From: Bacteroidales bacterium UBA6428
GTDB taxonomy: Bacteria; Bacteroidota; Bacteroidia; Bacteroidales; UBA932
DNA length: 64,000 bases
NCBI GenBank assembly: GCA_002437305.1
Contig: DJOW01000055.1
Span: 20,882 to 84,881, forward strand
Direction of reading: 5' to 3'
The notes below the pieces were generated by a model, which worked only from the letters and a program-made list of their open reading frames with translations, had not been told where the DNA came from and did no database searches. Shown here in pieces: positions 16,661 to 25,043 of the stretch (within the stretch, counting starts at the first letter, position 1; each line of letters opens with the position of its first letter). The translations under genes were made by a program, and so were the position numbers.

Positions 16661-18080
16661 GGACAGGAACTATTATCTTGATTTGTTTCAGGTAAGCGTG
16701 CCGCGGCTTGAAAGGCTGGCGGCCGAAGGCCTGAAAGGAGGCGGGAGCTTCTGCGACCTGTTCTTCGAGAACACGTCCTACAATGACCTGCTTCTAAGGG
16801 ACGGAATCGTCTCGTCGGGGGGATTCCACATTGACTACGGTGTCGGGATCAGAGTGCTGAATGGAGAGAAGACAGGATATGCCTACACTGAAAGCACGGA
16901 CCCGCTGTCGATGGCGGAGGCGGCGGAGGCGGCCTCGAAGATAGCGGAAGGGAAAGGAGGCTCCGTTACGGAGGCGATAAACGGGAAGTCCGTCAAAGCC
17001 CCAAAGGACAGGTACCCATGCGGGCGTGACTGGAGGTCAGTCGACGCTACCGGGCTTGTTCCATGGCTGGAAAGGCTTGAGAAGAAAGTAGCCGCGAGAG
17101 ATTCAAGGATCGTCAAGATCATCGTGTCGTTCTCCGGACAGGTAAGCGACATCCTGATGTTCAACTCCTTGGGAGAATTGGCCTGCGAGACCCGTCCGAT
17201 GGGGGTGCTATCGGCGACCGCAGTTTTCAGCCAGGACGGAAAAATTGAAAGCAAGAACGCGTCCAGAGCCTACAGGGCAGGAACAGAGATGCTGACGGAA
17301 GCGCTGCTCGAAGAAATCGCCCGCGACATCGTGTCCGGAATCGATGACAGGTTCGCGGCCAGGCGTCCTAAAGGAGGACAGATGCCCGTGGTGATGGGCG
17401 CGGGGGCTTCCGGCATCTTGCTGCACGAAGCGATGGGACACGCGTTCGAGGCTGATTTCAACCGAAAAGGCCAGTCAGTCTTCTCCGGAAGGATCGGGCG
17501 GAAAATCTGCCGCGACGGCATCTCGATTGTGGATGACGGCACGATTCCGTTCAACAGAGGCTCGATCAATTTCGATGACGAGGGTGTACAGGGCCAGAAG
17601 ACATACATGGTAAAGGACGGCGTGCTGACGTCTTACCTTCACGACCGCATCAGCGCTGGGTTCTACGGAGTCTCCCCTACCGGCAATGGAAGGCGGGAAT
17701 CATTCCGCTACGCCCCGATCCCGAGAATGAGGGCCACCTACATGGAAAGCGGCGGAGCGGAAAAGGAGAGCATCATAGCGTCAGTAAGAAAAGGAGTCTA
17801 CGTGGACCAGTTCAGCAATGGTGAGGTTCAGATCGGCGAGGGAGACTTCACTTTCTTCGTAAAGAGCGGATACCTGATCGAGAACGGACGTCTTACCTGT
17901 CCGGTCAAGGACATAAACATCATCGGAAACGGACCTCAGGCCCTGGCCGACATCGTGGCTGTCGGCAATGATCTGAAGATCGACGAGGGCGCATGGACCT
18001 GCGGAAAGGAACAGAGCTGTCCGGTCTCATGCGGAATCCCGACGGTGCTGATAAACAAACTGACAGTGGGAGGAGAGTAG
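16653..18080 (+). CDS. tldD: Metalloprotease TldD
   Basis: 475 residues. The metal-binding motif HEAMGH is present near residue 257 (LLHEAMGHAFEADF), as in TldD, the catalytic half of the TldD/TldE protease that cleaves unfolded peptides and matures some modified peptides. The partner gene follows after one base. The C-terminal core includes SNGEVQIGEGDFTFFVKSGY and a Cys-containing end. Confidence 0.95.
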   Translation: MYKDRNYYLDLFQVSVPRLERLAAEGLKGGGSFCDLFFENTSYNDLLLRDGIVSSGGFHIDYGVGIRVLNGEKTGYAYTESTDPLSMAEAAEAASKIAEGKGGSVTEAINGKSVKAPKDRYPCGRDWRSVDATGLVPWLERLEKKVAARDSRIVKIIVSFSGQVSDILMFNSLGELACETRPMGVLSATAVFSQDGKIESKNASRAYRAGTEMLTEALLEEIARDIVSGIDDRFAARRPKGGQMPVVMGAGASGILLHEAMGHAFEADFNRKGQSVFSGRIGRKICRDGISIVDDGTIPFNRGSINFDDEGVQGQKTYMVKDGVLTSYLHDRISAGFYGVSPTGNGRRESFRYAPIPRMRATYMESGGAEKESIIASVRKGVYVDQFSNGEVQIGEGDFTFFVKSGYLIENGRLTCPVKDINIIGNGPQALADIVAVGNDLKIDEGAWTCGKEQSCPVSCGIPTVLINKLTVGGE

Positions 18081-18081
18081 A

Positions 18082-19461
18082 ATGGAAGAGATCAACGGAA
18101 TGCTGACGGAACAGGAGATCCGGACAGCGGACATGTGCCTGCAGAAGGCCCTGGCCCTTGGCGCGGACAAGGTCCGCGTCACACTCAACAAAAGCCTTAT
18201 GGAACTGTTTGGCACACTCAACGGTGAGCTCGACAAGGTGAGCCATTGCCTGGACAGGTCGATAAGCGTTTGCCTTTTTGTGGACGGAAAGTTCGGAAGT
18301 TTCTCAACCAACAGATTGGTGGATAGCGAATTAGATGATTTCCTCAAAAATGCGATAGCTACAGTCAGGATGCTCGCGGACGACCCATGCAGGGATCTGC
18401 CCGATCCTTCAAGGACCGCCAAAAACGCTGTGACAGGCAAGGAGTTAGGACTATACGATGAGACGTACCCTCTTCTTACGGCTGATGAAAGGCTCCGAAT
18501 GGCACTCGAAGCGGCGATATTCATGAAGCATCGCGGCGACGGGCTCATCTCGGAGGAAGGGGAATATTCAGACTCCATCTTCGACACTCTTGTGATAGAC
18601 TCCAACGGGCTGCGCTGCCGCCACAGCGAGACCTCCTTTGAATATGGTGTCGAAGTGACCGTGCAGGATTCCGCCGGAAACCGGTTCAGCGGCTACTGGT
18701 GGGACGCCACACCTGAGCTGAAGGATCTGGACATCAAGGACTGCGGCGAGACAGCCTTCCGGCGCGCGATGTCTCAGATCGGACCGGTAAAGATTATCGG
18801 CGGAAAATACAACATGGTCATTGACAGCGAAGTGGCATCAAGACTTCTGATGCCTGTGCTGAATGCCCTAGGTGGATATTCACTTCAGCAGAGGAACTCA
18901 TTCCTGTTGGATTCATTGGGGAAAAAGATGTTCCCGGAATGGCTCAACGTCTGGGACAAACCTGTCAGCGCGGGCGAGACCGGTTCGAGGCTGTTTGACT
19001 CCGAGGGGGTCGCGACCGCCGAGGCTCCCATTATTGAGAACGGGGTGGTCAAGGAATATTTCATCAACACCTACATGTCAAGGAAAATGGGAACCGAGGC
19101 AACAATCGAGGACGCTGTCAGACCGGTGCTGCTCCCGTGCGCCGCTCCTTGGTCAGCGGGGAAGATCGCCGGGGCAGGCACGGTCGGCAAGGAGGAGCTG
19201 ATGCGCCTGACTGGCGAAGGCATCCTTGTCTCAGGCTTCAACGGCGGGAACAGCAACTCCGCCACGGGTGACTTCTCATTCGGTGTGGAAGGATTCCTGT
19301 TCAAGGACGGCAGGACATTGCATCCAGTCAGGGAGATGCTCATAACCGGCAATCTTCTGACGCTTTGGAACAGTCTGATAGCCGCCGGAAACGATGCGAG
19401 GTTCTGTAAGTCAAAACTTATTCCTACCTTAGCGTTCGGGAATGTTGACTTCAGCGCCTGA
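18082..19461 (+). CDS. pmbA: TldE/PmbA-family protein, partner of TldD
   Basis: 459 residues. It matches PmbA/TldE by the N-terminal GADKVRVTLNKS, the middle RFSGYWWDATPEL and FDSEGVATAEAPIIENGVV, and the end FGVEGFLFKDG. Members lack the HEXXXH motif and form a heterodimer with TldD, consistent with the one-base gap between the genes. Confidence 0.93.
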   Translation: MEEINGMLTEQEIRTADMCLQKALALGADKVRVTLNKSLMELFGTLNGELDKVSHCLDRSISVCLFVDGKFGSFSTNRLVDSELDDFLKNAIATVRMLADDPCRDLPDPSRTAKNAVTGKELGLYDETYPLLTADERLRMALEAAIFMKHRGDGLISEEGEYSDSIFDTLVIDSNGLRCRHSETSFEYGVEVTVQDSAGNRFSGYWWDATPELKDLDIKDCGETAFRRAMSQIGPVKIIGGKYNMVIDSEVASRLLMPVLNALGGYSLQQRNSFLLDSLGKKMFPEWLNVWDKPVSAGETGSRLFDSEGVATAEAPIIENGVVKEYFINTYMSRKMGTEATIEDAVRPVLLPCAAPWSAGKIAGAGTVGKEELMRLTGEGILVSGFNGGNSNSATGDFSFGVEGFLFKDGRTLHPVREMLITGNLLTLWNSLIAAGNDARFCKSKLIPTLAFGNVDFSA

Positions 19462-19522
19462 CCAGGCTCTGTCCTAAGTCATAAACTAATTGAGAATAAA
19501 TAATTTATCATCAAACATTACC

Positions 19523-20149
19523 ATGAAAGTAGAAAAAAACAAGGTGGTCAAGCTGACCTATGAACTCAATGTTGACGGGAAAATCGCCGACAAGGCGACA
19601 GAGGATCATCCTCTCGATTACATCCACGGCACGCACATGCTCCTCCCTAAATTCGAGAGCGAGGTTGAGGGCAAGGAGCCGGGCGACGAGTTCGCGTTCA
19701 CGCTCACTCCCGAGGAGGGCTACGGTGCCATCGACGAAGGGCGTCTCATTGAGCTGCCTAAGTCGGCTTTCGAGATCGACGGCAAGGTACGCGAGGATCT
19801 TCTCGTTGTGGGACAGATCATTCCGATGCTCAGCAACACAGGTCAGGTCGTACAGGGAACCGTCCGCGAAGTGAAAGCCGACACGGTCGTCATGGACTTC
19901 AACCACCCGATGGCCGGCAAGACACTGAACTTCAAAGGTAAGGTTGTCAGCGTGCGCGACGCCACCGAGAAAGAGCTCACGGAAGGGCTCCACAAGGAAT
20001 ATCTCCCACAGGAAGAGCACGAGTGCCATTGCCGCAAAGACGGCGAATGCGGCTGTCACGGTGACGGCGATGAGGGTGAATGTGGTTGCGGCAATGGAGA
20101 AAAGAACGGAGATTGCGGTTGCCACGGTGACTGCCGGAAAGGAGAATAG
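19523..20149 (+). CDS. slyD: SlyD-type FKBP peptidyl-prolyl isomerase with metal-binding tail
   Basis: A 208-residue cytoplasmic foldase and metallochaperone. The FKBP part (residues 1-70 and 125-155) carries VKLTYELNVDGK and the IF-domain segment PEEGYGAIDEGRLIEL. The C-terminal 45 residues are rich in Cys, His and Gly (ECGCHGDGD, CGCGNGE, DCGCHGDC), as in nickel-binding SlyD proteins. The ATG chosen gives the family N-terminus; an upstream ATG adds 11 unrelated residues. The glycosyltransferase gene begins three bases after its stop. Confidence 0.93.
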   Translation: MKVEKNKVVKLTYELNVDGKIADKATEDHPLDYIHGTHMLLPKFESEVEGKEPGDEFAFTLTPEEGYGAIDEGRLIELPKSAFEIDGKVREDLLVVGQIIPMLSNTGQVVQGTVREVKADTVVMDFNHPMAGKTLNFKGKVVSVRDATEKELTEGLHKEYLPQEEHECHCRKDGECGCHGDGDEGECGCGNGEKNGDCGCHGDCRKGE

Positions 20150-20152
20150 ACC

Positions 20153-21277
20153 ATGAGAACGGCGGTTGTCATACTGAATTGGAACACAAAGGACTACTTG
20201 GAGCGCTTCCTGCCCGGTTTGCTGGCCTCCGCCACCGAAGGCACAGAAGTGATCATCGCCGACAGTGCCTCCACGGACGGATCGCTTGAGATGCTGTCTG
20301 ATAAATTTCCGTCTGTAAGACAGATCCGCCTCGACAGGAACTACGGCTTCACCGGTGGCTACAACAGGGCCTTCAAGGCAGTCTGCGGGCTGCCGGAAGC
20401 CGTGGATCTTGAATATTTCGTTCTCATCAACTCCGACATAGAAGTTCCGAAAGATTGGCTGCGTCCCCTTACATCCTGGATGGACAGCCATCCAGACTGC
20501 GCCGCATGCGCCCCAAAACTTCATTCCTGGTACAATAAAGACAGTTTTGAATATGCCGGCGCGGCAGGCGGCATGTTAGACTGTCTCGGCTATCCGTTCT
20601 GCCGCGGCAGAGTCCTCAAAATAGTGGAGAAGGACACCGGACAGTACGACTCCCCCGCCAAAGTCTTTTGGGCCACCGGGGCCTGCCTTATGGTCCGCAA
20701 GACAGAATATTCAAAAATAGGGGGACTGGACGACCGCTTTTTCGCGCACATGGAGGAGATAGACCTCTGCTGGAGGCTGCAATTGGAGGGCAAAAGCATA
20801 TTCATTGTACCGGAATCGGTTGTCTGGCACCTTGGAGGCGGCACACTGCCGAACGACTCGCCTTGGAAACTGAAACTGAACTACCGCAACAACCTTCTTA
20901 TGCTTCAGAACAACCTGGCCAAGACGTATTCCTTACAGGAGATAAGGGAACTCACCCCCGAAAAGGCCGCGGCCAAGGCATGCAGACGCGCCCGGGGCAC
21001 AATATTCCTGAGAAAATGTCTGGACGGCTGCTCCGCCCTCGTCTATTTGCTGACAGGGAAAAAGGAGTTCTTCAAGGCGGTTCTGGAGGCACACAGGGAG
21101 TTCCGGAGGCTTGAGGCCGAACCTGATGTCAATGCGGTTCAGGAATATGCCGGCACCCACCGCAGGATCGATGTCCCCGCGCTATTCCCGGAATGGATAG
21201 TCCCTCTTGCCATGCTAAAGGGGAAGGGTATTTTTGAATATTTGAGAAAATTCGAGCAAAACAATTCAACAGCATGA
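20153..21277 (+). CDS. Family 2 glycosyltransferase
   Basis: 374 residues. GT-A fold: AVVILNWNTKDYLERFLP at the start, ADSASTDGS, the nucleotide-sugar metal site in INSDIEV near residue 95, and MEEIDLCWR near residue 200. The closest pattern is the rhamnosyl- or general cell-wall GT2 group. Donor and acceptor are unknown. An ATGA overlap with trkA couples translation. Confidence 0.92.
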   Translation: MRTAVVILNWNTKDYLERFLPGLLASATEGTEVIIADSASTDGSLEMLSDKFPSVRQIRLDRNYGFTGGYNRAFKAVCGLPEAVDLEYFVLINSDIEVPKDWLRPLTSWMDSHPDCAACAPKLHSWYNKDSFEYAGAAGGMLDCLGYPFCRGRVLKIVEKDTGQYDSPAKVFWATGACLMVRKTEYSKIGGLDDRFFAHMEEIDLCWRLQLEGKSIFIVPESVVWHLGGGTLPNDSPWKLKLNYRNNLLMLQNNLAKTYSLQEIRELTPEKAAAKACRRARGTIFLRKCLDGCSALVYLLTGKKEFFKAVLEAHREFRRLEAEPDVNAVQEYAGTHRRIDVPALFPEWIVPLAMLKGKGIFEYLRKFEQNNSTA

Positions 21278-22632
21278 AAATCGTGATTCTGGGAGCGGGA
21301 GAAGTCGGCTCGCACCTTGCCAAGATGTTAAGCTTGGAGGCAAACGACATCACAATCATCGATGATGATCCTCAAAGACTCGCGGGCATAAGCGCCATCG
21401 CCGATGTGATCACTGTCCAGGGAGCGTCATCCTCGCTGAGGACAATGCGCGAGGCCGGCGTCCAGGACGCGGACCTTTTCATCTCCGTGGTGCCCTCCGT
21501 ACCTCAGGAGGTGAACATTGTCAGCGCCTTGCTCGCCAAGAATCTCGGTGCGGGAAAAGTAACGGCAAGAATAGACGACAATGATTTTCTCTCTGCGGAA
21601 AACAAACTGTTGTTCAAGCAGATGGGCATCGAATTGATGTTCTACCCCGAGAGACTGGCGGCTGACGAGATCTACGACCTGCTCAAGCACACGTCCTCTA
21701 CCGAATCGATGGATTTCGCGCGCGGAAAGCTCCAGGTGGAGGTCTTTAAACTTGAGGAGGACTCTCCGCTGCTGGACATGAAGATCGCCGAGTTCGCCGC
21801 CATAGCGACAAGCGATGAGCTACAGTTTCGTGTGATCGCCATTTCCAGAGAAGGGAAAACCATCATGCCCAAGTACGACACCAAGTTCATGTTCAACGAC
21901 CTGGTGTTCATCATCGCCACCAGGGAAGGGATGACTTTCCTTATGAGATTCCTGGGAAAAGGGAACATCGAGATCGACAAGGTGATGATTCTCGGAGGAT
22001 CTGACATCGCGGAACTGACAGCCGCAAGGCTAAGCCCCAAGATCAGTTCCGTGAAGATCCTTGAAAGAGACAAAGGACGAGGAATGGAGCTTTCCGAAAG
22101 GCTTCCCGACAATGTGGTCGTGGTCATAGGAGACGGAAGGAACTCCGATCTCCTTCTTGAGGAAGGGATCAGGGACTATGACGCGTTCCTGGCCCTGACC
22201 GGTAACGACGAGGCCAATGTCCTGGCCTGTGTGGTGGCGAAAAAGTTCGGAGTGGACCGGACCATAGCGGAAGTCGAGAACATCGAGTACATCCACCTGG
22301 CCGAGGAAATGGGCGTCGACTCCGTCATAAACAAGAAGCTCATCACAGCCGGAAGGCTGTTCAAATTCACCCTCAGCGGCAAAGCCCGTCTGGTGAAATA
22401 CATGAGCGGCACCGACGCTGAGGTTCTTGAATACACAGTAGCGCCCGGCAGCGCCGTCACCCAAGGCACTCTGAAGGACATCTCGTTCCCGAAAGACGCC
22501 GTGATCGGCGGTGTCATCCGGGGAAGCGAATCCTACATCGCCATCGGTTCAACGCGCATAGAACCCTACGACCGTGTTGTAGTCTTCGCCCTTCCCCACA
22601 CAGTCAAGGACATAGACCGGCTGTTCAGATAA
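21274..22632 (+). CDS. trkA: Trk potassium-uptake regulatory protein TrkA
   Basis: 452 residues with two Rossmann RCK-N domains (GAGEVGSHLAKML at residue 7; GGSDIAELTAARL near 238), each followed by an RCK-C domain. It binds NAD(H) or nucleotide and gates a TrkH membrane pore. No trkH is in the window, so the partner must be elsewhere. Confidence 0.94.
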   Translation: MKIVILGAGEVGSHLAKMLSLEANDITIIDDDPQRLAGISAIADVITVQGASSSLRTMREAGVQDADLFISVVPSVPQEVNIVSALLAKNLGAGKVTARIDDNDFLSAENKLLFKQMGIELMFYPERLAADEIYDLLKHTSSTESMDFARGKLQVEVFKLEEDSPLLDMKIAEFAAIATSDELQFRVIAISREGKTIMPKYDTKFMFNDLVFIIATREGMTFLMRFLGKGNIEIDKVMILGGSDIAELTAARLSPKISSVKILERDKGRGMELSERLPDNVVVVIGDGRNSDLLLEEGIRDYDAFLALTGNDEANVLACVVAKKFGVDRTIAEVENIEYIHLAEEMGVDSVINKKLITAGRLFKFTLSGKARLVKYMSGTDAEVLEYTVAPGSAVTQGTLKDISFPKDAVIGGVIRGSESYIAIGSTRIEPYDRVVVFALPHTVKDIDRLFR

Positions 22633-22665
22633 ACCGTCTGTGCATCCGAAATCATTAATGGCGCC

Positions 22666-23193
22666 TTAATGCTCTAAGTAGTCCAATAAAGGGAGTAAAT
22701 ATTTTTCATCCGTCCAATCGCAACTTTTTCCTACCGAACACATAAGCGCTTTCATCCACGGCTCATACGTGTCCGGATCCTTTTTTGCTATCGACCTTTG
22801 AAGCACTTTGCAGATGGTCCTGTCAATAAAGTTCATCCTACTTAGATTCCAGGCGCCTCTTCCGTAAAAAATCGGAATCCCCCTCAGGTTTCCTGTCAGA
22901 TTGCGCTCCTTGATTTCTTCAAACGCACTCTCGTCATAAGGAGAGGCGCCAACAGAGAATATCGCTATCTTCTTATTCCTCAATCTGTCTATATTCTTTT
23001 TCAAGAAAGGCAATCCGGCTATTCCAGAGGCATATATACTGCTGCATAATACGATTGTGTCATACTGCAACACATCATCCAGCGCGGCGTCGCGAGTCTT
23101 TATACACTTAAAACCGGTCATGCGTTGAAGCCATCGGGCATATTTTTGCGTGGCTCCATATTTAGATTTGTAAATGATGATTCCTTTCTTCAT
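22666..23193 (-). CDS. Flavodoxin-domain protein
   Basis: 175 residues. The FMN phosphate loop is YKSKYGATQKYARWL near residue 8, followed by YDTIVLCSSIYASGI and later IFSVGAS, as in the flavodoxin_5 or HemG-like group. It probably acts as an NAD(P)H-dependent FMN oxidoreductase or electron carrier. The ATG at 23193 is preferred to 23223 because the flavodoxin strand starts there. Base composition is more AT-rich than its neighbours, and it lies just downstream of a tRNA-Ser 3' end, so acquisition by transfer is possible. Confidence 0.82.
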   Translation of the reverse strand: MKKGIIIYKSKYGATQKYARWLQRMTGFKCIKTRDAALDDVLQYDTIVLCSSIYASGIAGLPFLKKNIDRLRNKKIAIFSVGASPYDESAFEEIKERNLTGNLRGIPIFYGRGAWNLSRMNFIDRTICKVLQRSIAKKDPDTYEPWMKALMCSVGKSCDWTDEKYLLPLLDYLEH

Positions 23194-23251
23194 GTCTGAT
23201 TCCCCTCTGTGAATATTAGTCACTTGACTTTTGTGATCTTGTATTTCGTCA

Positions 23252-23350
23252 TCAGTCTATGACGACGGCTGTTCCGGATGCGGTGGCCATGAGCATGCGT
23301 TGTAGCGCGGTGCCTTCAACACAATCTCTTCGCACAATGCACCGAACGAA
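23252..23350 (-). pseudogene. Possible YbjQ-family C-terminal remnant
   Basis: On the minus strand a short frame ends LQRMLMATASGTAVVID before a stop. This resembles the C-terminus of YbjQ (DUF74) proteins, which end near MLMVSASGTAV. No start codon and no N-terminal half are found; the next frame upstream carries an unrelated reading (EEIVLKAPRYNACS). The match is only about 17 residues, so this is tentative. Confidence 0.35.
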
Positions 23351-23431
23351 TCATACAAGGAAAGATCTTGTCCCGCCTTTCTCGGAAAAATCCCGTAAGC
23401 TATTACCAATTAGTTCATTGCGGCGATTTTG

Positions 23432-23516
23432 CGGAGGATACAGGATTCGAACCTGTGGGGCCTTTCAGCCGACTTGTTTTCGAGACAAGCACCATAAACC
23501 ACTCGGACAATCCTCC
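23432..23516 (-). tRNA. tRNA-Ser (anticodon CGA)
   Basis: An 85-base class II tRNA. The acceptor stem is GGAGGAT with ATCCTCC and discriminator G. The anticodon stem CTTGT/ACAAG holds loop CTCGAAA, giving CGA, which reads UCG. There is a long variable arm, and the T arm is ACAGG-TTCGAAT-CCTGT. CCA is not encoded. Confidence 0.95.
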
Positions 23517-23556
23517 GTGTTTTGCGATGCAAATTTAACAATTTTCGGAATAATTA

Positions 23557-24279
23557 TCAATTCGCTTGACCCTTTATTTCCTCTCTCCGTCTTATTTCCG
23601 CCAAAGTAAGCGACATTGCGATCAGGAATTGCGCGAGAATATATGTCAGCATCACCCAAAAACTACTTGCAGGGATCTTGATGTCCGTAAATTTTCCTGT
23701 GGCCAGAATTGTGTCCGAGACGACAAAGAGGACATAACCGATGACAGTGATCCAGTAGAGACGTTGCCTGTTGAAGACGGCATTGTGTATTCCTGCATTT
23801 ATGCAGAACGCGAACGCCACAGCGTACAGTGTCACCGCCATCCCAAGGAGGCCCTTCACCTTGAACAACTGGGCGGTCATCGCCATAATGAAGATCAGGG
23901 CTACAGGAACAATCACCCTTAAGGCAAAGTGATGGTCCGAAGGCACATCATGTGGAACACCGATGGTCACCAAGTAGAACACGTGCCCCATAAGGAAAGC
24001 GGCAAGACCAGCCAGGAAAGTAGCCTGTCCGTCAAACATCAGCAAGATGTCCCCTGCGGCACCAAACGCCAAGGCCGAGACCAGGGTCGCGGCACGCGAA
24101 CCCGAAATGCCTTCCCTCTTAAGAAGAAACCAGCACAGCACAGCGAGCGACGGCACAATAAAAGGCTTGGAGCAAATCGATAGAATAGTACAGCCGACAA
24201 AATTGCCGGCGAGGTTTAAGACTGAGGCAAGAATGAATATGCCGAGAGCCAAATCCAGTTGATATTTACAAGAACTCAT
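23557..24279 (-). CDS. YhhN-family membrane protein (lysoplasmalogenase-like)
   Basis: About 240 residues with seven to eight predicted membrane helices and the family segments GAAGDILLMF, AFLMGHVFYL and VLFVVSDTILA. Characterised relatives (TMEM86, YhhN) hydrolyse the vinyl-ether bond of lysoplasmalogens; plasmalogens occur in anaerobes, so the assignment is plausible. An upstream ATG at 24312 would add 11 residues. It follows vsr on the same strand. Confidence 0.85.
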   Translation of the reverse strand: MSSCKYQLDLALGIFILASVLNLAGNFVGCTILSICSKPFIVPSLAVLCWFLLKREGISGSRAATLVSALAFGAAGDILLMFDGQATFLAGLAAFLMGHVFYLVTIGVPHDVPSDHHFALRVIVPVALIFIMAMTAQLFKVKGLLGMAVTLYAVAFAFCINAGIHNAVFNRQRLYWITVIGYVLFVVSDTILATGKFTDIKIPASSFWVMLTYILAQFLIAMSLTLAEIRRREEIKGQAN

Positions 24280-24327
24280 AATCTTGAATATTTTCGTAAA
24301 ATCACTAAACATCTTGTCGGACGCAGA

Positions 24328-24807
24328 CTATTCCTTCAAAGATAATTTCCTGACAGACAAAGGTATATGATAAATCGACTCCGGCTCGATGTTCCGCCTT
24401 ACAGCTTCCGCCAAGTTCTGCAACGTCTCTTTCATGACCGGCTTTGCCAACTCACACTCCCAGACCACAATCACATTCCACCCTAAAGCCTCAAGAGCCG
24501 AGACATCCCGGGAGTCGCGCTCCTTGTTCCTGCGGATCTTCTCCTGCCAGAACTCCACATTCGACCTTGGCATCCTGAACTTATCACAATCCGGATGCCC
24601 GTGCCAGAAACACCCGTTTATGAATATCACCGTGTGATATTTCCTCAGCACCATGTCCGGACACCCCGGCAACCTCCTGACGTGAAGTGAGTACCTGAAC
24701 CCCCGGGCATGCAGGTATCTCCTCACGACCATCTCCGGCCGCGTGTCCTTTCCCTTGATCCTCGACATGCAGTGATGCCGCTGCTCTCTGGTCATAGTGT
24801 CCGGCAT
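24328..24807 (-). CDS. vsr: Very-short-patch mismatch endonuclease Vsr
   Basis: 159 residues. It nicks DNA 5' to T in T:G mismatches arising from deaminated 5-methylcytosine. Landmarks match the characterised enzyme: Glu25 (TRPEMVVRR), Asp51 in GCPDMVL, His69 in GCFWHGH, and Cys66/His71/Cys74 plus the Cys in VWECEL as the zinc site. Vsr genes normally accompany a cytosine-C5 methyltransferase gene; none lies within this window. Confidence 0.95.
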   Translation of the reverse strand: MPDTMTREQRHHCMSRIKGKDTRPEMVVRRYLHARGFRYSLHVRRLPGCPDMVLRKYHTVIFINGCFWHGHPDCDKFRMPRSNVEFWQEKIRRNKERDSRDVSALEALGWNVIVVWECELAKPVMKETLQNLAEAVRRNIEPESIYHIPLSVRKLSLKE

Positions 24808-24973
24808 TTACAATTCTATAAGGCACCCTTACCTTGCCAACGTTAAAATAGCCGGCAATTTTATAAAACTTTCCGGCAAAGCACGAAGATAGCAATAATA
24901 ATGATTCCGAAGAGCGTAATTTCTCAGCTATTACTCCCCATGAAGGCAAAAGGCTCCTCAGAAGTGGGAATAT

Positions 24974-25012
24974 GTAAAAAAAGCGCCTGCCCCGAAACCG
25001 GAGCGGACGCTT
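24974..25012 (-). terminator. Rho-independent terminator after the GH97 gene
   Basis: On the minus strand AAGCG...CGCTT closes a GC-rich stem of about 14 pairs with one mismatch and wobble pairs, followed by a T-run (the A-run at 24975-24980). It lies 32 bases past the GH97 stop and fits as the end of the GH78-GH97 transcript. Confidence 0.75.
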
Positions 25013-25043
25013 GCAGCTCTATTCATAATAAGGATTGAATGTC

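Noticed and set aside
19511..20524. Long open frame (337 codons) antisense to slyD and the glycosyltransferase
   Set aside because: Shadow frame; both sense genes show diagnostic motifs.
23259..23609. Open frame of 116 codons on the plus strand over the tRNA
   Set aside because: It reads through the antisense of tRNA-Ser and into the YhhN gene.
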